Shown here in pieces: positions 1 through 9,252 of a stretch of DNA of 12,500 nt. Positions within the stretch are counted from its first letter, which is position 1; every line of letters starts with the position of its first letter. This DNA comes from Halisarca cf. caerulea (Eukaryota > Porifera > Demospongiae > Chondrillida > Halisarcidae), in contig CAUJGJ010000313.1 of the NCBI GenBank assembly GCA_963170055.1, positions 7,982,479 to 7,994,978 on the forward strand, given 5' to 3'. The notes under the pieces were generated by a model. It did not search any database. It was not told where the DNA came from and saw only the letters and a list, made by a program, of their open reading frames with translations. Made by a program: the position numbers and the translations under genes.

Positions 1-7
1 GTGAGCA

Positions 8-63
8 TGAGCATGTGTGGTCACAGGTTTCAAACATATGTTATGCTGTACAGCTATGACACA

Positions 64-90
<27 letters not shown>
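8..90. repeat. inverted repeat forming a 27 bp-arm hairpin
   Basis: Bases 8-34 (TGAGCATGTGTGGTCACAGG, then TTTCAAA) are the reverse complement of 64-90. The 29 bp between the arms contain the short palindromic stretch CATATGTTATG. A third, diverged copy of the arm (AACCTGTGACCACACAT) recurs at about 328-345. The arms probably belong to a foldback-type mobile element or a nested inverted duplication. No coding sequence is involved. Confidence 0.85.
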
Positions 91-380
<290 letters not shown>

Positions 381-552
381 TCCTATACACATCTATGTTT
401 GTATCTTTAATTAACTGGACATGCTCTGAAAAAGGAGAGAGCTAGAGGGAGGGAGAGAGCCATTTGTAAGTCCTCTAGCAATGTCGTGCCATCATAAAAT
501 TAATATGCAACTCATCCAATTACTACAATTCATTGCCACTTACCACTCCTCT

Positions 553-556
553 TGTG

Positions 557-592
<36 letters not shown>

Positions 593-600
593 GTGTGGTG

Positions 601-661
<61 letters not shown>

Positions 662-679
662 ATGTGTGTGTGTGTGTGT

Positions 680-716
<37 letters not shown>

Positions 717-762
717 TGTGTGTGTTTGGGTGTGCATGTGTGGGTGGGTGGGTGTGCATGTA
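553..762. repeat. (GT)n microsatellite, compound
   Basis: Alternating TG on the plus strand, with interruptions TTGTGTGGTGCTC near 590-604, CATG near 661-664, and CTG near 683 and 716. The distal end degenerates into GGGTGGGTGGGTG, a short G-rich stretch. This is a potential Z-DNA-forming tract. VCVCVC and THTHTH open frames across it are not genes. Confidence 0.95.
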
Positions 763-1204
763 TTTATATCAGTGTATTCATGGGTGTGTTAGATATACAT
801 AGTACGTTATATGTCATAATCATTGTAATTAATAATTATCATAATAATGAGTTATATACTGTTATATATAAAAATCATTATTGTCTTCAATCATTCTATT
901 GGATCTATCACTACAGTGAGGAAGAAGAGATGTAAAAGAGATATTAACAAACGTACCTTGGTACTTAGCAATTGACCATTCCTTCTCTGAACCTTCTTCT
1001 TAATGGATCTGGATTATTTTCAATATAAATTACAGTACATTTTGTGAATGCACCATTTTCCTCCCCTCATTCTTTGTAATGATGTGTTTTCCTGCTATGG
1101 CACGGAACAAATTCCTTTGATACATTAGTTTTTCCTAAATTTTTCTGATTAATTTCTCTTTTGAATTCTTCTATACTACTAATCATTGTTAAATCTTGAC
1201 ATAC
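763..1204. other. AT-rich intergenic DNA, nothing recognised
   Basis: About 440 bp of unique-looking, A/T-rich sequence between the (GT)n array and a MITE. I see no open frame of useful length, no convincing pair of splice sites and no strong repeat. Confidence 0.5.
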
Positions 1205-1206
1205 TA

Positions 1207-1393
1207 CAGTGGAACCCCTCTAATCCAGCAACCTGAATTGGAGACACCCCTTTAATGAGTCCACATACCACGGGAACCAAATATTCCACTATAATAAGCC
1301 GTAGTACATCTCCAACCCCTGAAATGAGGACACCTCGATAATCAGGACAGTGCTTTCAGGTTACAAGGTGTCCGGATTAGAGGGGTTCCACTG
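1207..1393. mobile_element. 187 bp pogo/Tc1-mariner-like MITE
   Basis: The ends are perfect 20 bp terminal inverted repeats, CAGTGGAACCCCTCTAATCC at 1207-1226 and its reverse complement at 1374-1393. They are flanked by TA on both sides (1205-1206 and 1394-1395), the usual target duplication of the Tc1/mariner/pogo superfamily. The interior has degenerate copies of the end motif, for example GACACCTCGATAATC near 1331. There is no transposase, so any past movement needed an enzyme from elsewhere. TIRs of the form CAGTGGAACC...ATCCGGACACC are typical of pogo-like elements in invertebrates (from memory, not a database match). Confidence 0.88.
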
Positions 1394-1484
1394 TATTGCT
1401 AAAACTTCAGATTTTTGATGTCTGGCCATGGATTGTGTTCTAATACTTCTAAGAATCTTCAAGGGAGAGGGGTTAAGACCAATA

Positions 1485-2211
1485 CCGTATATCTTCTAAA
1501 ATTTCGTCCTTCTCAGGTTTTGTCACCCCAAAAACTGTGGCTGGTAGTCTTCTAAAAAAGATGAACAGGCCAAATTCTAATATTTTGTCCTTCTCAGGTT
1601 TTGTCACCCCAAAAACTGTGGCTGGTAGTCTTCTAAAAAAGATGAAGAGGCCAAATTCTAATATTTTGTCCTTCTAAGGTTTTGTCACCCCAAAAACTGT
1701 GGCTGGTAGTCTTCGAAAAAAGACGAACAGGCCAAATTCTAATATTTCGTCATCTCTTCTAAGGTTTCGTCAGCTCATCATATAATGATGACAAAATCTA
1801 AGGGCACGCCCATTATGTAAACTAAAATGTCTTCTTTACCGTATACCGTCACGTTACTGCTAAGCGATCATGCTCATTTTCCTCTTTATGCTTGCACATC
1901 AGAACGTCACTAATAGTGGAATTAAGTCCAGATATCTCTGTAAATGTGATGAACATTAACAGCAGAGCAATATTTAGCTTCAAAACCCTTGCAGCAATTT
2001 TTACATCGGTACGAACGGGTACGAAAGTAGGTTTGCTTCACAATTTGTCATTATTCTTTATGTTTGCGTTTGATTTTTAAATCATCTAAGTTTTCATTGA
2101 ATCTTGTAAGTTTTCGTCAGGTTGTGTGGAAACTTCTTAAATACTTCTTATCTAGACAAATGACGAAAATTCTGCAAATTCGTCAGCGACAAATTTTTAG
2201 AAGATATACGA
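1485..2211. mobile_element. ~727 bp non-autonomous TIR transposon with internal tandem repeats
   Basis: CCGTATATCTTCTAAAA at 1485-1501 is matched, with one mismatch at the outermost base, by the reverse complement of the right end (2195-2211). TA flanks both ends (1483-1484, 2212-2213), consistent with a TA target duplication. Subterminal TTCGTC/GACGAA motifs recur near both ends. The interior carries an 81 bp tandem array (1500-1770) and a small hairpin TCATCAT-ATA-ATGATGA near 1775-1791. No transposase frame is present; the 62 aa frame near 1892 resembles nothing I know. The superfamily is uncertain. Confidence 0.7.
1500..1770. repeat. 81 bp tandem repeat, about 3.3 copies
   Basis: The unit contains GTCCTTCTCAGGTTTTGTCA, CCCCAAAAACTGTGGCTGG and TAGTCTTCTAAAAAAGATGA. 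The GTCC marker recurs at 1506, 1587 and 1668, and the cognate GTC at 1749: exactly 81 bp each time. Copies differ by only a few bases (TCTCAGG versus TCTAAGG; AACAGG versus AAGAGG). Although 81 is a multiple of three, stops occur, so I read it as subterminal repeats of the enclosing transposon, not coding repeats. Confidence 0.92.
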
Positions 2212-2355
2212 TAATTAACATGACTGTCCTTGTACAAAGAATGTAAGAATAAGTATGATTCTACTAATAATTGCTGTACGTGTACAAATTTTTGGTTTTT
2301 ACGAATAGAAAGCAATGCACAAAAAATCAGGCAAAGTGCTTGTGCAAAGACCAAA

Positions 2356-2395
2356 ATGGCCAGCGAGTTAAAGAAAGAACCAAAGTCGCTGAGAA
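2356..2395 (+). CDS. candidate first coding exon of a small unrecognised protein
   Basis: ATG at 2356 lies in a strong initiation context (ACCAAAATGGCC). It opens a short frame, MASELKKEPKSLR, that runs into a good donor, A|GTACGT, at 2396. The exon ends in phase 1. Joining it to the acceptor at 2648 keeps the frame open. The encoded start is lysine/glutamate rich and has no signal peptide. I do not recognise the family. It could be the 5' end of a longer gene or a chance match, since 40 bp gives little evidence. Confidence 0.3.
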
Positions 2396-2432
2396 GTACG
2401 TATTTGGTGCCTTCCTCATTTAATTAATGGAA

Positions 2433-2461
2433 ATGATATAAACGAAGGTAGTTTATATCAT
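2433..2461. repeat. perfect 11 bp-stem hairpin
   Basis: ATGATATAAAC (2433-2443) and GTTTATATCAT (2451-2461) are exact reverse complements around a 7 nt loop (GAAGGTA). It falls within the proposed intron of the candidate small plus-strand gene. With so high an A/T content, chance or a mobile-element remnant are both possible. Confidence 0.6.
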
Positions 2462-2648
2462 GATCGAGTAAGAACTAATTAAAAATGAAGGCAGGATTAA
2501 AGGGGAATCTTCAAAAATTGTGAAAATCGACCATGTGTGAGTTTCATCCTGAGAAATTTTGTAGGCGAGTACAGTTCAGTATAAATTAATATGACCGCAT
2601 GCATAGCAGTAAACTATATACCACGTATATTTTTCCCTCTTTTCTTAG

Positions 2649-2728
2649 ATCTTCTACCCAATGTAGAATATTCTCAAGTACTGGTAAAAAAAAAACTGGA
2701 AGGAGAAAACACACAATGTAAATGCTAG
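2649..2728 (+). CDS. candidate second exon of the small plus-strand gene
   Basis: A textbook pyrimidine tract and acceptor (TTTTTCCCTCTTTTCTTAG, ending at 2648) precede this block. Joined in phase 1 to the exon ending at 2395, it reads NLLPNVEYSQVLVKKKLEGE and on to a TAG at 2726-2728, for a product of 39 residues. An internal GTAAAA at 2684-2689 could instead be a donor leading to further exons I cannot place. The intron would be 253 bp. I do not recognise the product. The acceptor is the strongest part of this model. Confidence 0.3.
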
Positions 2729-3091
2729 TAGTATATACGTAGCTATAATCACATAATGACATCATACGTCAAAGATGGGAAATAAGGATATGAGCCCGGT
2801 ACAGGCATGTATTCAAAGGTCATAGACAACAACCAGTTTAATGTACTGTTAATCAACAAGCCAAGTACACAACACAATATTCTGGTCAGCTAGACCAGGG
2901 CAGAAGACGATTCAGCTGGCCAGACTAATAAGTGATAATGTTACTAAAAGTAGTATCAAATAACGTGTGAATCAAAAGTCTATTCCACTATTGTGTCTTT
3001 GTTGTAAAGTAGGGCAAACAAAGGATTGATTGGTGATTATAATTATTAGACATGAGGTTGGGTTGACGGTGAAGTAATACATATGGATATC
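2729..3091. other. intergenic, nothing recognised
   Basis: About 360 bp of unique-looking sequence. It contains an acceptor-like ATATTCTGGTCAG ending near 2888, followed by only a short open frame, which is not enough to call an exon. Confidence 0.4.
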
Positions 3092-3410
3092 AGTATACAT
3101 GGTTGAAATGATGGTAAAATCAAAGTTTAATGACTCTACTAGCGAGCCCAAGCCTGTTAGAAGAATCTGGCAGATTATAAGAACAAGAAGCCGACATCAT
3201 TACCATTCTCACTACACATACTTCGAAATGTAGTGCATACAAGACACCTAGAAGGCTCCTTTCAGCTCCACAATGTACATTGGAAGTGAGGTTTTAGCTA
3301 TTATGCTGGGTCTTAATGTATGGGAATTCAGCTAATAAACATGTTGGCTGAGAAAATTCTGTCCACACAAACTCACTTGTGTCCTGTCTTCTCTGGATTT
3401 CATCTTCAAC
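3092..3410. repeat. dispersed direct repeat, copy 1 (319 bp)
   Basis: It starts AGTATACATGGTTGAAATGA and ends TTTCATCTTCAAC. A second copy lies at 7301-7601 in the same orientation. The copies differ by scattered substitutions, a 21 bp indel near 3236-3256 (present here), and a 4 bp indel near the start. On the minus strand the right end reads VEDEIQRRQDTSEFVWTEF, then SQPTCLLAEF, in both copies; this copy's frame closes a few codons later. No terminal inverted repeats are visible. It could be a fragment of a mobile element or a duplicated gene piece. Confidence 0.9.
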
Positions 3411-3850
3411 TTTCGGAAGAGGCCCGAAAAGTATATGATTGGGATCAAAGTATATAATCAAAATGACGCAATCTGTGCACGTGTATTATTTCGAAGCATA
3501 TGGCTGCAGAAAGTTGCTCCATATTAGTCAATCTATGGTTGCTCCAATGCCACTACCTGTTCAAAGATTCTTTTGCCAATGCCTACTTGTGGACTCAGCA
3601 AATGTCCTCAAGAATACAATACCTTTACTGGATAACGAGGCGCGCTTGTACATGCTCCATCATGCACTTATGTTTGATCGTCTAGTCGCGCCATCCTCTT
3701 CATCTCTTGGTACCAATTAAGGATTCCGATGAGGAAAACATTTTCTATTTCAGAGCGTAGTAAGTCATTGCTTACATTGTATTTTGATAACATGAAACGC
3801 AAACAGCTCTTCTCATGCAGTTGTCTTCCCCATTTGTTTGCAAAATAGCT
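3411..3850. other. no supported gene; overlapping weak open frames
   Basis: A 93-codon plus-strand frame (3439-3720) and a 66-codon minus-strand frame (3668-3868) occur here. Neither has recognisable motifs, convincing splice context or repeated structure. I do not call either one as a gene. Confidence 0.45.
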
Positions 3851-3906
3851 TACTTCAAGCATAGACACTCTAAACTATGTAGTTTAGAGGGTCTATGCTT
3901 CAAGTA
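3851..3906. repeat. 56 nt near-perfect palindromic hairpin
   Basis: The arm AAGCATAGACACTCTAAACTA (3857-3877) pairs with 3880-3900 with one A-G mismatch across a 2 nt loop (TG). TACTT (3851-3855) pairs with AAGTA (3902-3906) beyond a single C-C mismatch. There is almost no loop, so this looks like a head-to-head junction of a mobile-element terminus or a tiny foldback MITE. A conventional microRNA precursor would need a longer loop. Confidence 0.85.
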
Positions 3907-4016
3907 TGCCACAAGGCCACCATTTTCAATTGTGCAGTTCAGCAAGAGTGTGTATGGTTGGAGTATCTATGGTCAAACTAGCTATAGTGTCTAAGTTGAA
4001 TCAATATTGAATACCA

Positions 4017-4017
<1 letters not shown>

Positions 4018-4093
<76 letters not shown>

Positions 4094-4190
4094 CGTGTGC
4101 CTGCATGTGTGTGTGTGTATGCGTGTGCGTGTGTATGTGTGTGTGTGTGTGCATGTGCGCGCGCGGGCGTGCGTGTGTACATGTGTGCAC
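4018..4190. repeat. (GT)n microsatellite with GC-rich alternating tail
   Basis: A pure GT run from about 4020 to 4085 passes into GCGCGCGTGCGTG and then into degenerate GTGTATG and GTGCGCGCGCGG steps. Alternating purine-pyrimidine sequence with GC steps is a classic Z-DNA-prone configuration. Confidence 0.95.
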
Positions 4191-4935
4191 AACTTAATGG
4201 AAATCAGACTTGCTTGTGTTTCAGATTCATCAAATTTGTATAAATGGGGGAGAGTCGTAACTGTATGTGATACATTACCGTTTATAGCACGAATGCACCG
4301 GCGTTTTTTATGAAGAGCAAATTATGCAGAAGGACGATGACGCAATGGACTTCACAAACATGACTCTATTAGTGTAAACATTCTTACATATGTTCTCAAT
4401 CAGCAATATGTGTATGTATGTCTGTTACTCTACTGTACAGAAACATGATGATCGTTCATGTACCCACAAAGAGAACACCTGCCTACCAGAGGGTAATGCA
4501 GACACAAAGTTCGCAAAGTGGGATTAAATTGAGATGCATATCTCTTTCTTTGAATGAGTCCACTAGTCCTGCACTTAACAGGGTGATCGGATCAAGGCTG
4601 CTCATACTAGAAAAATAGTATTGTCTGGCAGAGAAGATGTCAAGCCAATGTATGGTATAATTTTATTTTTTGTAAGAAGGACATTTGCTTCTCAAAGTTT
4701 GTTGTTTTTGTGTAAATTCACAATTTTTTGCCATTACCATGCATGTGTAATTTACACTACACCACACACTCAGTACCACACCAGATGTACTTGATTCACA
4801 TCTCAAAACACACTTTTGCTTTGACATATATGTAGGCATGTGTGCATCATGTTTTTGTAACCCTGATCTTAATTTTCATTGTCAATATGAAATAGAATTG
4901 CAGACTAACAGTGAAAATGCCATAAATAAGAACAC
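4191..4935. other. intergenic, nothing recognised
   Basis: About 750 bp between two (GT)n arrays. The longest frame (66 codons, 4418-4618) has no familiar motif and no supporting splice signals. No inverted or tandem repeats stand out. Confidence 0.45.
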
Positions 4936-4937
4936 AG

Positions 4938-4956
4938 TATGTATGTGTGTGTGTGT

Positions 4957-4998
<42 letters not shown>

Positions 4999-5023
4999 AT
5001 GTGTGTGTGTGTGTGTGTGTGTG

Positions 5024-5070
<47 letters not shown>

Positions 5071-5098
5071 ACATGTGTGTGTGTGTGTGCACAAGCAC
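4938..5098. repeat. (GT)n microsatellite with CATG interruptions
   Basis: TG alternation on the plus strand, broken by CTG near 4961, CATG near 4998 and 5024, and TACACATG near 5068-5075. All open frames through it are low-complexity artefacts. Confidence 0.95.
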
Positions 5099-5493
5099 TC
5101 TCATATGTATGACAAATGTATGTACATATATGTGTGCATGTGCATTGTGTATATACATAAGGTTAATGAAATTCAATGTTTTACTTGATACATGGGAAAT
5201 TAATTAATGTTGTTTCATCATGCATGCATGCCATTTCCATAGTAATGGATGCTCTAACAGATCAATCGATGTACCATGCAAGAAATATACAGAATATTCA
5301 ACTTTGCAGTACTGTACCATCACTCATGCGGAAATTCCGAATTTGTCAGCCACGTGCACTACCACTATAACATGTCTAAAATATTACTCCCCTGGTATCC
5401 GATGCTTATACTATCCAAGGGGCAATTCGCCCTTGTGTTCATGGTATCTACAGCCAACTTATAGGAAATATCAACTATTAGGGCACCCACAGA
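5099..5493. other. intergenic, nothing recognised
   Basis: About 395 bp between a (GT)n and a (CA)n array, which point in opposite directions. It includes CATGCATGCATGCC near 5219. I see no gene evidence. Confidence 0.45.
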
Positions 5494-5518
5494 GCACACA
5501 CACACACACAAACACACG

Positions 5519-5572
<54 letters not shown>
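5494..5572. repeat. (CA)n microsatellite
   Basis: CA alternation on the plus strand, imperfect at the left (AAACACACGCACGCAC near 5508-5524) and pure from about 5525 to 5570. It is opposite in strand sense to the array at 4938-5098. Confidence 0.95.
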
Positions 5573-5574
<2 letters not shown>

Positions 5575-5800
5575 TGCACTAATACTTACATGGATGTGGT
5601 AGATTCCAACACAGCATACAATTATGTATCCACAAAAGAATCACCACCACACAGTGTACGTACCAAACATTATACACAAGATGTGTTGACACATACAAAT
5701 ATGAGAATAACATCTAGTATACACAACAATACAAAATTATAGGAACTGCAGACAGTGCTACAAGTATGCACGGCCCTCAAAGAAACACAAAAGTGTGTGA
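5573..5800. other. intergenic, nothing recognised
   Basis: AC-rich sequence leading into the hammerhead-like motif. No coding or repeat signal that I can support. Confidence 0.4.
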
Positions 5801-5801
5801 T

Positions 5802-5874
5802 AAATTGGGCATGTATACAGGTAGCACTGTTTCGGCCTTGTTGGGCCATCGTCAGTGCAGCGCACCTACAATTT
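5802..5874 (-). ncRNA. hammerhead-ribozyme-like motif, possibly from a Penelope-like element
   Basis: On the minus strand CTGACGA (5849-5855) and GAAA (5830-5833) match the two conserved core strands of a hammerhead (CUGANGA ... GAAA). Between them GGCC (5844-5847) pairs with GGCC (5834-5837) around loop CAACAA as stem II, with one extra U after the first core strand. Stem III would be ACAG/CTGT (5827-5830 with 5817-5820) around TGCTAC. Next comes U-A as the expected UH cleavage site at 5816, then stem I: TGCA/TACA next to the core with one mismatch, a GG/CC step and AAATTG/CAATTT further out. Penelope-like retroelements are known to carry such ribozymes, but no reverse transcriptase is visible here. 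The extra stem II base and weak inner stem I suggest decay, or a look-alike retroelement end motif. Confidence 0.4.
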
Positions 5875-5880
5875 GTATGC

Positions 5881-6387
5881 AATCATTCTTCCACGGGTAC
5901 GATTGTACCATGCATAATGCATTATCATGCATAAAAATATCTGATGAACCTACAGCCTCAAGTACCACTTTAAAGTACTTCCAATGGGCCTGATTTGTGA
6001 TAACATACACCACAAAGGTACATATCATGTACATACCATGAAAGTCCCAATTTACTATCTTATTTTATATTATATTACTTGAATCTGTATCAACACTGGA
6101 AAGTAAGCATCATTGGCAACAACTATTATACGTATGTTTACTCCACACCCACTTAACATGCACAAATACTTCGCATCACACCTAAGTACCCATGCACAGT
6201 TTTGTATGCCTCAAAATATAATGTATGCTGATTTGCTCCTGTGGCTGAGGCCAGTTGTTTTCAAATCCATTATTGTTGTTGAAATAAAGTTTCACTGCTT
6301 AACCATGCAAAACCGCCAAATAAATTTCTCTCATCATGGCACAATTACCGATACTAGCTATAACAGTGAAGAGAGAAGGGTATCTTA
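5881..6387. other. intergenic, nothing recognised apart from small palindromes
   Basis: It contains the perfect 12 bp palindrome ATAATGCATTAT near 5915-5926, within a larger ATGCATAATG...TTATCATGCAT symmetric region. A 91-codon plus-strand frame (6113-6388) has no familiar motif and is not called. Confidence 0.45.
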
Positions 6388-6390
6388 GTC

Positions 6391-7293
6391 GATAGTTCAT
6401 TTATATATTTGGACGGATAACCCACCCACTGACAACCATTCAGTTTTAGTTTACTTCTTGTAGCCACTACCCCATGCAAGTGGGCGAACGTTGTACTTTT
6501 TTGATGGCTATTTGATACCAATCGCATGTGGGACATGTCCGCGCTAATTCGGAGGTGTGAAAATTTCGGTCTTTTTTACAGCTTCTGTTCTCAACTTGTA
6601 GTAGATGCAGAGAGTCAAACAAGGGATCAAGATGTAGGCAGACATGTAGACGTTCGTACGATTACCTTTTTGGAAGGCTTGCTTTTATGGCGAAGAAGCT
6701 ACTGAGGTTTTCCTAACCCCTACTGAAAAGCGAAACGCTCTGGGTGCTACCTGGCGGAACGCTTCCATGGCTATTTTTTAACATAAATCGCTATAACAAA
6801 ACATTTACTAACTTTTCCATGCGGGTGAGTTGACCGTTCCTTTCCAAAGCCGAGATCTGATCCATTGGGCCTCAAAAGCCAACATTCAAGCTCCTGTAAC
6901 TTGCGACAGGAACAAAATCTCTCCCTCACCCGCATGGAAAAGTTGCATATTTCCGATGGCTCGAAGTTGACACTAAGAAACTGTCTCCAGCTTGTTCCCT
7001 CACGTAGCACCCAGCCGAAAACTATGATTCAGAAGAAACATCGAGTTAGGTCACAAGCAAGCATGTGACAGAGCAACCGTGACGACAGAAAACGTCACTA
7101 AACGCGGATTTGCCATTTGTATACGCCCGAATATTAGTTCGAATCACGAGATAACTGCGTGACTAATAACTTGTAAGCACCCGAAAATTACAATTTATCG
7201 CTACGCAAACTGGGAAGCGCTATCATAACAGATCCTGGACTTGCCCACATGCGATACTTAGCGTGCGTTATCCGTCCAAATGAAGGAACTATC
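6391..7293. mobile_element. ~0.9 kb foldback-like non-autonomous transposon
   Basis: The ends are imperfect inverted repeats: GATAGTTC...ATTTGGACGGATAAC (6391-6421) against GTTATCCGTCCAAAT...GAACTATC (7267-7293). Inside, three further inverted pairs share roughly one centre (~6875-6890): CGCATGTGGGACATGTCC (~6524) with GGACTTGCCCACATGCG (~7235), CTGGGTGCTAC (~6740) with GTAGCACCCAG (~7003), and ACTTTTCCATGCGGGTGAG (~6812-6830) with its exact complement at ~6925-6943. The whole block is therefore one long decayed palindrome around a ~95 nt loop. A clear target duplication is not visible. No transposase is encoded. Confidence 0.7.
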
Positions 7294-7300
7294 AACAAGT

Positions 7301-7601
7301 AGTATACATGGTTGAAATGATCGATGGTAAAATCAAAGTTTAATGACTCTACTAGCGAGCCCAAGCCTGTTAGAAGAATCTGACAGATTATAAGAACAAG
7401 AAGCCGACATCATTACCATTCTCACTACACATACTTCGAAATGTAGGCTCCTTTCAGCTCCAAAATGTACATCTGAAGTGAGGTTTTGGCTATATGCTGG
7501 GTCCTAATGTATGAGAATTCAGCTAATAAACATGTTGGCTGAGAAAATTCTGTCCACACAAACTCGCTTGTGTCCTGTCTTCTCTGGATTTCATCTTCAA
7601 C
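7301..7601. repeat. dispersed direct repeat, copy 2 (301 bp)
   Basis: Same orientation as 3092-3410. It lacks the 21 bp TGCATACAAGACACCTAGAAG block and carries an extra CGAT near 7321. It begins eight bases after the end of the foldback-like element and ends just before a G run. A minus-strand frame stays open across it (7425-7700), whereas copy 1 is interrupted after its AEF motif. Confidence 0.9.
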
Positions 7602-8159
7602 CAGCTGCAGGGGGGGGGGGGGACATGGCCTCCTCACATTTAGTGAGTAGGGCCCAAAATCATACGCATGTCTAACATATTGCTGTACAAAATGCTTCAT
7701 TTATAGATAACCTTTGGTTCCCCTCCTAGGGAATCCTGGCTCATTCGTCCACAGTCAGTTTCAGCGCACGTCAGTACATAAACTGCGAACAAAAATCGGT
7801 CTACTTTTATTATAATAAGATTATTGCTGTCATTGGACGAGTTGTGCAATGTGTTTTTCTTATAATATTATGACAATGTTTGTAAATTTCATTGAAAGTG
7901 TGTTCCTATTTCTTGTACGCACATGCATTCTGTTAGTATGTAGCATTTGAAAAAACAAAGGATGCAATCAGGCAGCCTGAGACCAATTAATTTATAACTG
8001 GATTGCGTGCTTGGCAGAGATTATTGAATTATCTGATATGAGATTGCGACATACACACACAGCTGCAGCCCACGATTGTGAAGCTTCACGTAAAGGACTC
8101 ATCAATGAAGATTAGCTTAATCGGCAGAGGAGTCTGACTACAATGATGACCCCTCCTCC

Positions 8160-8162
<3 letters not shown>
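7602..8162. other. intergenic; homopolymer G run at 7610-7622
   Basis: A 13-base G run (7610-7622) lies just after repeat copy 2. It could cause replication slippage or sequencing error. The rest is A/T-rich and unremarkable. Confidence 0.6.

Positions 8163-8209
<47 letters not shown>
8163..8209. repeat. (TA)n microsatellite
   Basis: About 46 bp of alternating TA, followed by a long A/T-rich region with short irregular palindromes. Probably a slippage product in already AT-rich DNA. Confidence 0.95.
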
Positions 8210-8210
<1 letters not shown>

Positions 8211-8818
8211 GTGAGTAATACCAGCCTTATAGCTATATATTATTATTCTACAATATTATAGTATACTATTTATATTATATACATCATTACAGACTACTAT
8301 ATATATGATGTAATTATACCCTTCAAATTATTGTTGTATTATATTATCTTCATTAATTGATCTTGCTAATGAATTATGATAATCAGTATATGCTGACGTC
8401 ATATATCCCATGCAGCGAGAGGAATGTATGTATGCAATTGATCATGTCATTGATCTCCTGTGCACTCCTTTAATAGTATAATAATATTACAATATTTTGC
8501 CATACATCCCATGATTATGTAATATTTATATAGTACTATAATTATTTAGTACCATAATTTTAACTTTAACAAGAGAGATTTAAATTAAAAAAAAACATCA
8601 AAAAAATCATAAAAAGACAAGAATGCATGTTTGTCAATGTTCTTGCTACAGATGGGTTATGTCTTGGAAGGTGATTTCTTAGGTACTCCACATGGTGATT
8701 ATCCCCAGGAGACAATACACCAGAGGATTAGGATTTGCTGGCTTTATACACTATGGAGAACCATGCAAGATGTGCCTGCTTGAATTCTATGGGAGAACAA
8801 AAGCAAACTCCTTTAACT

Positions 8819-8820
<2 letters not shown>
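8210..8820. other. AT-rich intergenic DNA; possible acceptor-led open frame at 8652-8783
   Basis: A very A/T-rich block to about 8600 includes A runs at 8588-8596 and 8602-8608. An acceptor-like TGTTCTTGCTACAG ends at 8651 and is followed by 43 open codons to TGA at 8781-8783. The peptide resembles nothing I know, and chance is a good explanation. Confidence 0.4.
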
Positions 8821-8874
<54 letters not shown>

Positions 8875-8877
8875 TGT

Positions 8878-8946
<69 letters not shown>

Positions 8947-9044
8947 ACAGTGTGTGTATATACAAGTGCATGTGCGTGGGTGGCATGCGTGCATGTGTGT
9001 GTGTGAGTGTATATGTGTGTGTGCGTGTGCTTGTGTGTACATGT

Positions 9045-9097
<53 letters not shown>

Positions 9098-9195
9098 ACA
9101 GTGTGTGTATATACATGTGCATGTGCGTGGGTGGCATGCGTGCATGTGTGTGTGTGAGTGTATATGTGTGTGTGCGTGTGCTTGTGTGTACATGT

Positions 9196-9252
<57 letters not shown>

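Noticed and set aside
1500..1770. Regular 81 bp repeats considered as CRISPR or as protein repeats
   Set aside because: The whole unit is repeated with no unique spacers, so it is not CRISPR. Stops in the frames examined argue against protein repeats.
3439..3720. 93-codon plus-strand open frame
   Set aside because: No recognisable motif, signal peptide, membrane segment or splice context. Length is within what chance allows.
6771..7010. 79-codon minus-strand open frame
   Set aside because: It lies entirely within the palindromic foldback-like element, whose inverted repeats explain the sequence. No transposase motif is visible.
7120..7160. AGTTCGAATC, resembling a tRNA-type box B
   Set aside because: No box A at the right distance and no cloverleaf; it lies inside the foldback-like element.
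8085..8130. TTGATGAGTCC on the minus strand, reminiscent of a hammerhead core
   Set aside because: The partner strand (GGACGAAAC) is absent and stem pairing does not close.
8652..8783. 43 open codons after an acceptor-like TGCTACAG
   Set aside because: Only one splice signal, no donor before the stop and no familiar sequence; probability of chance occurrence is substantial.
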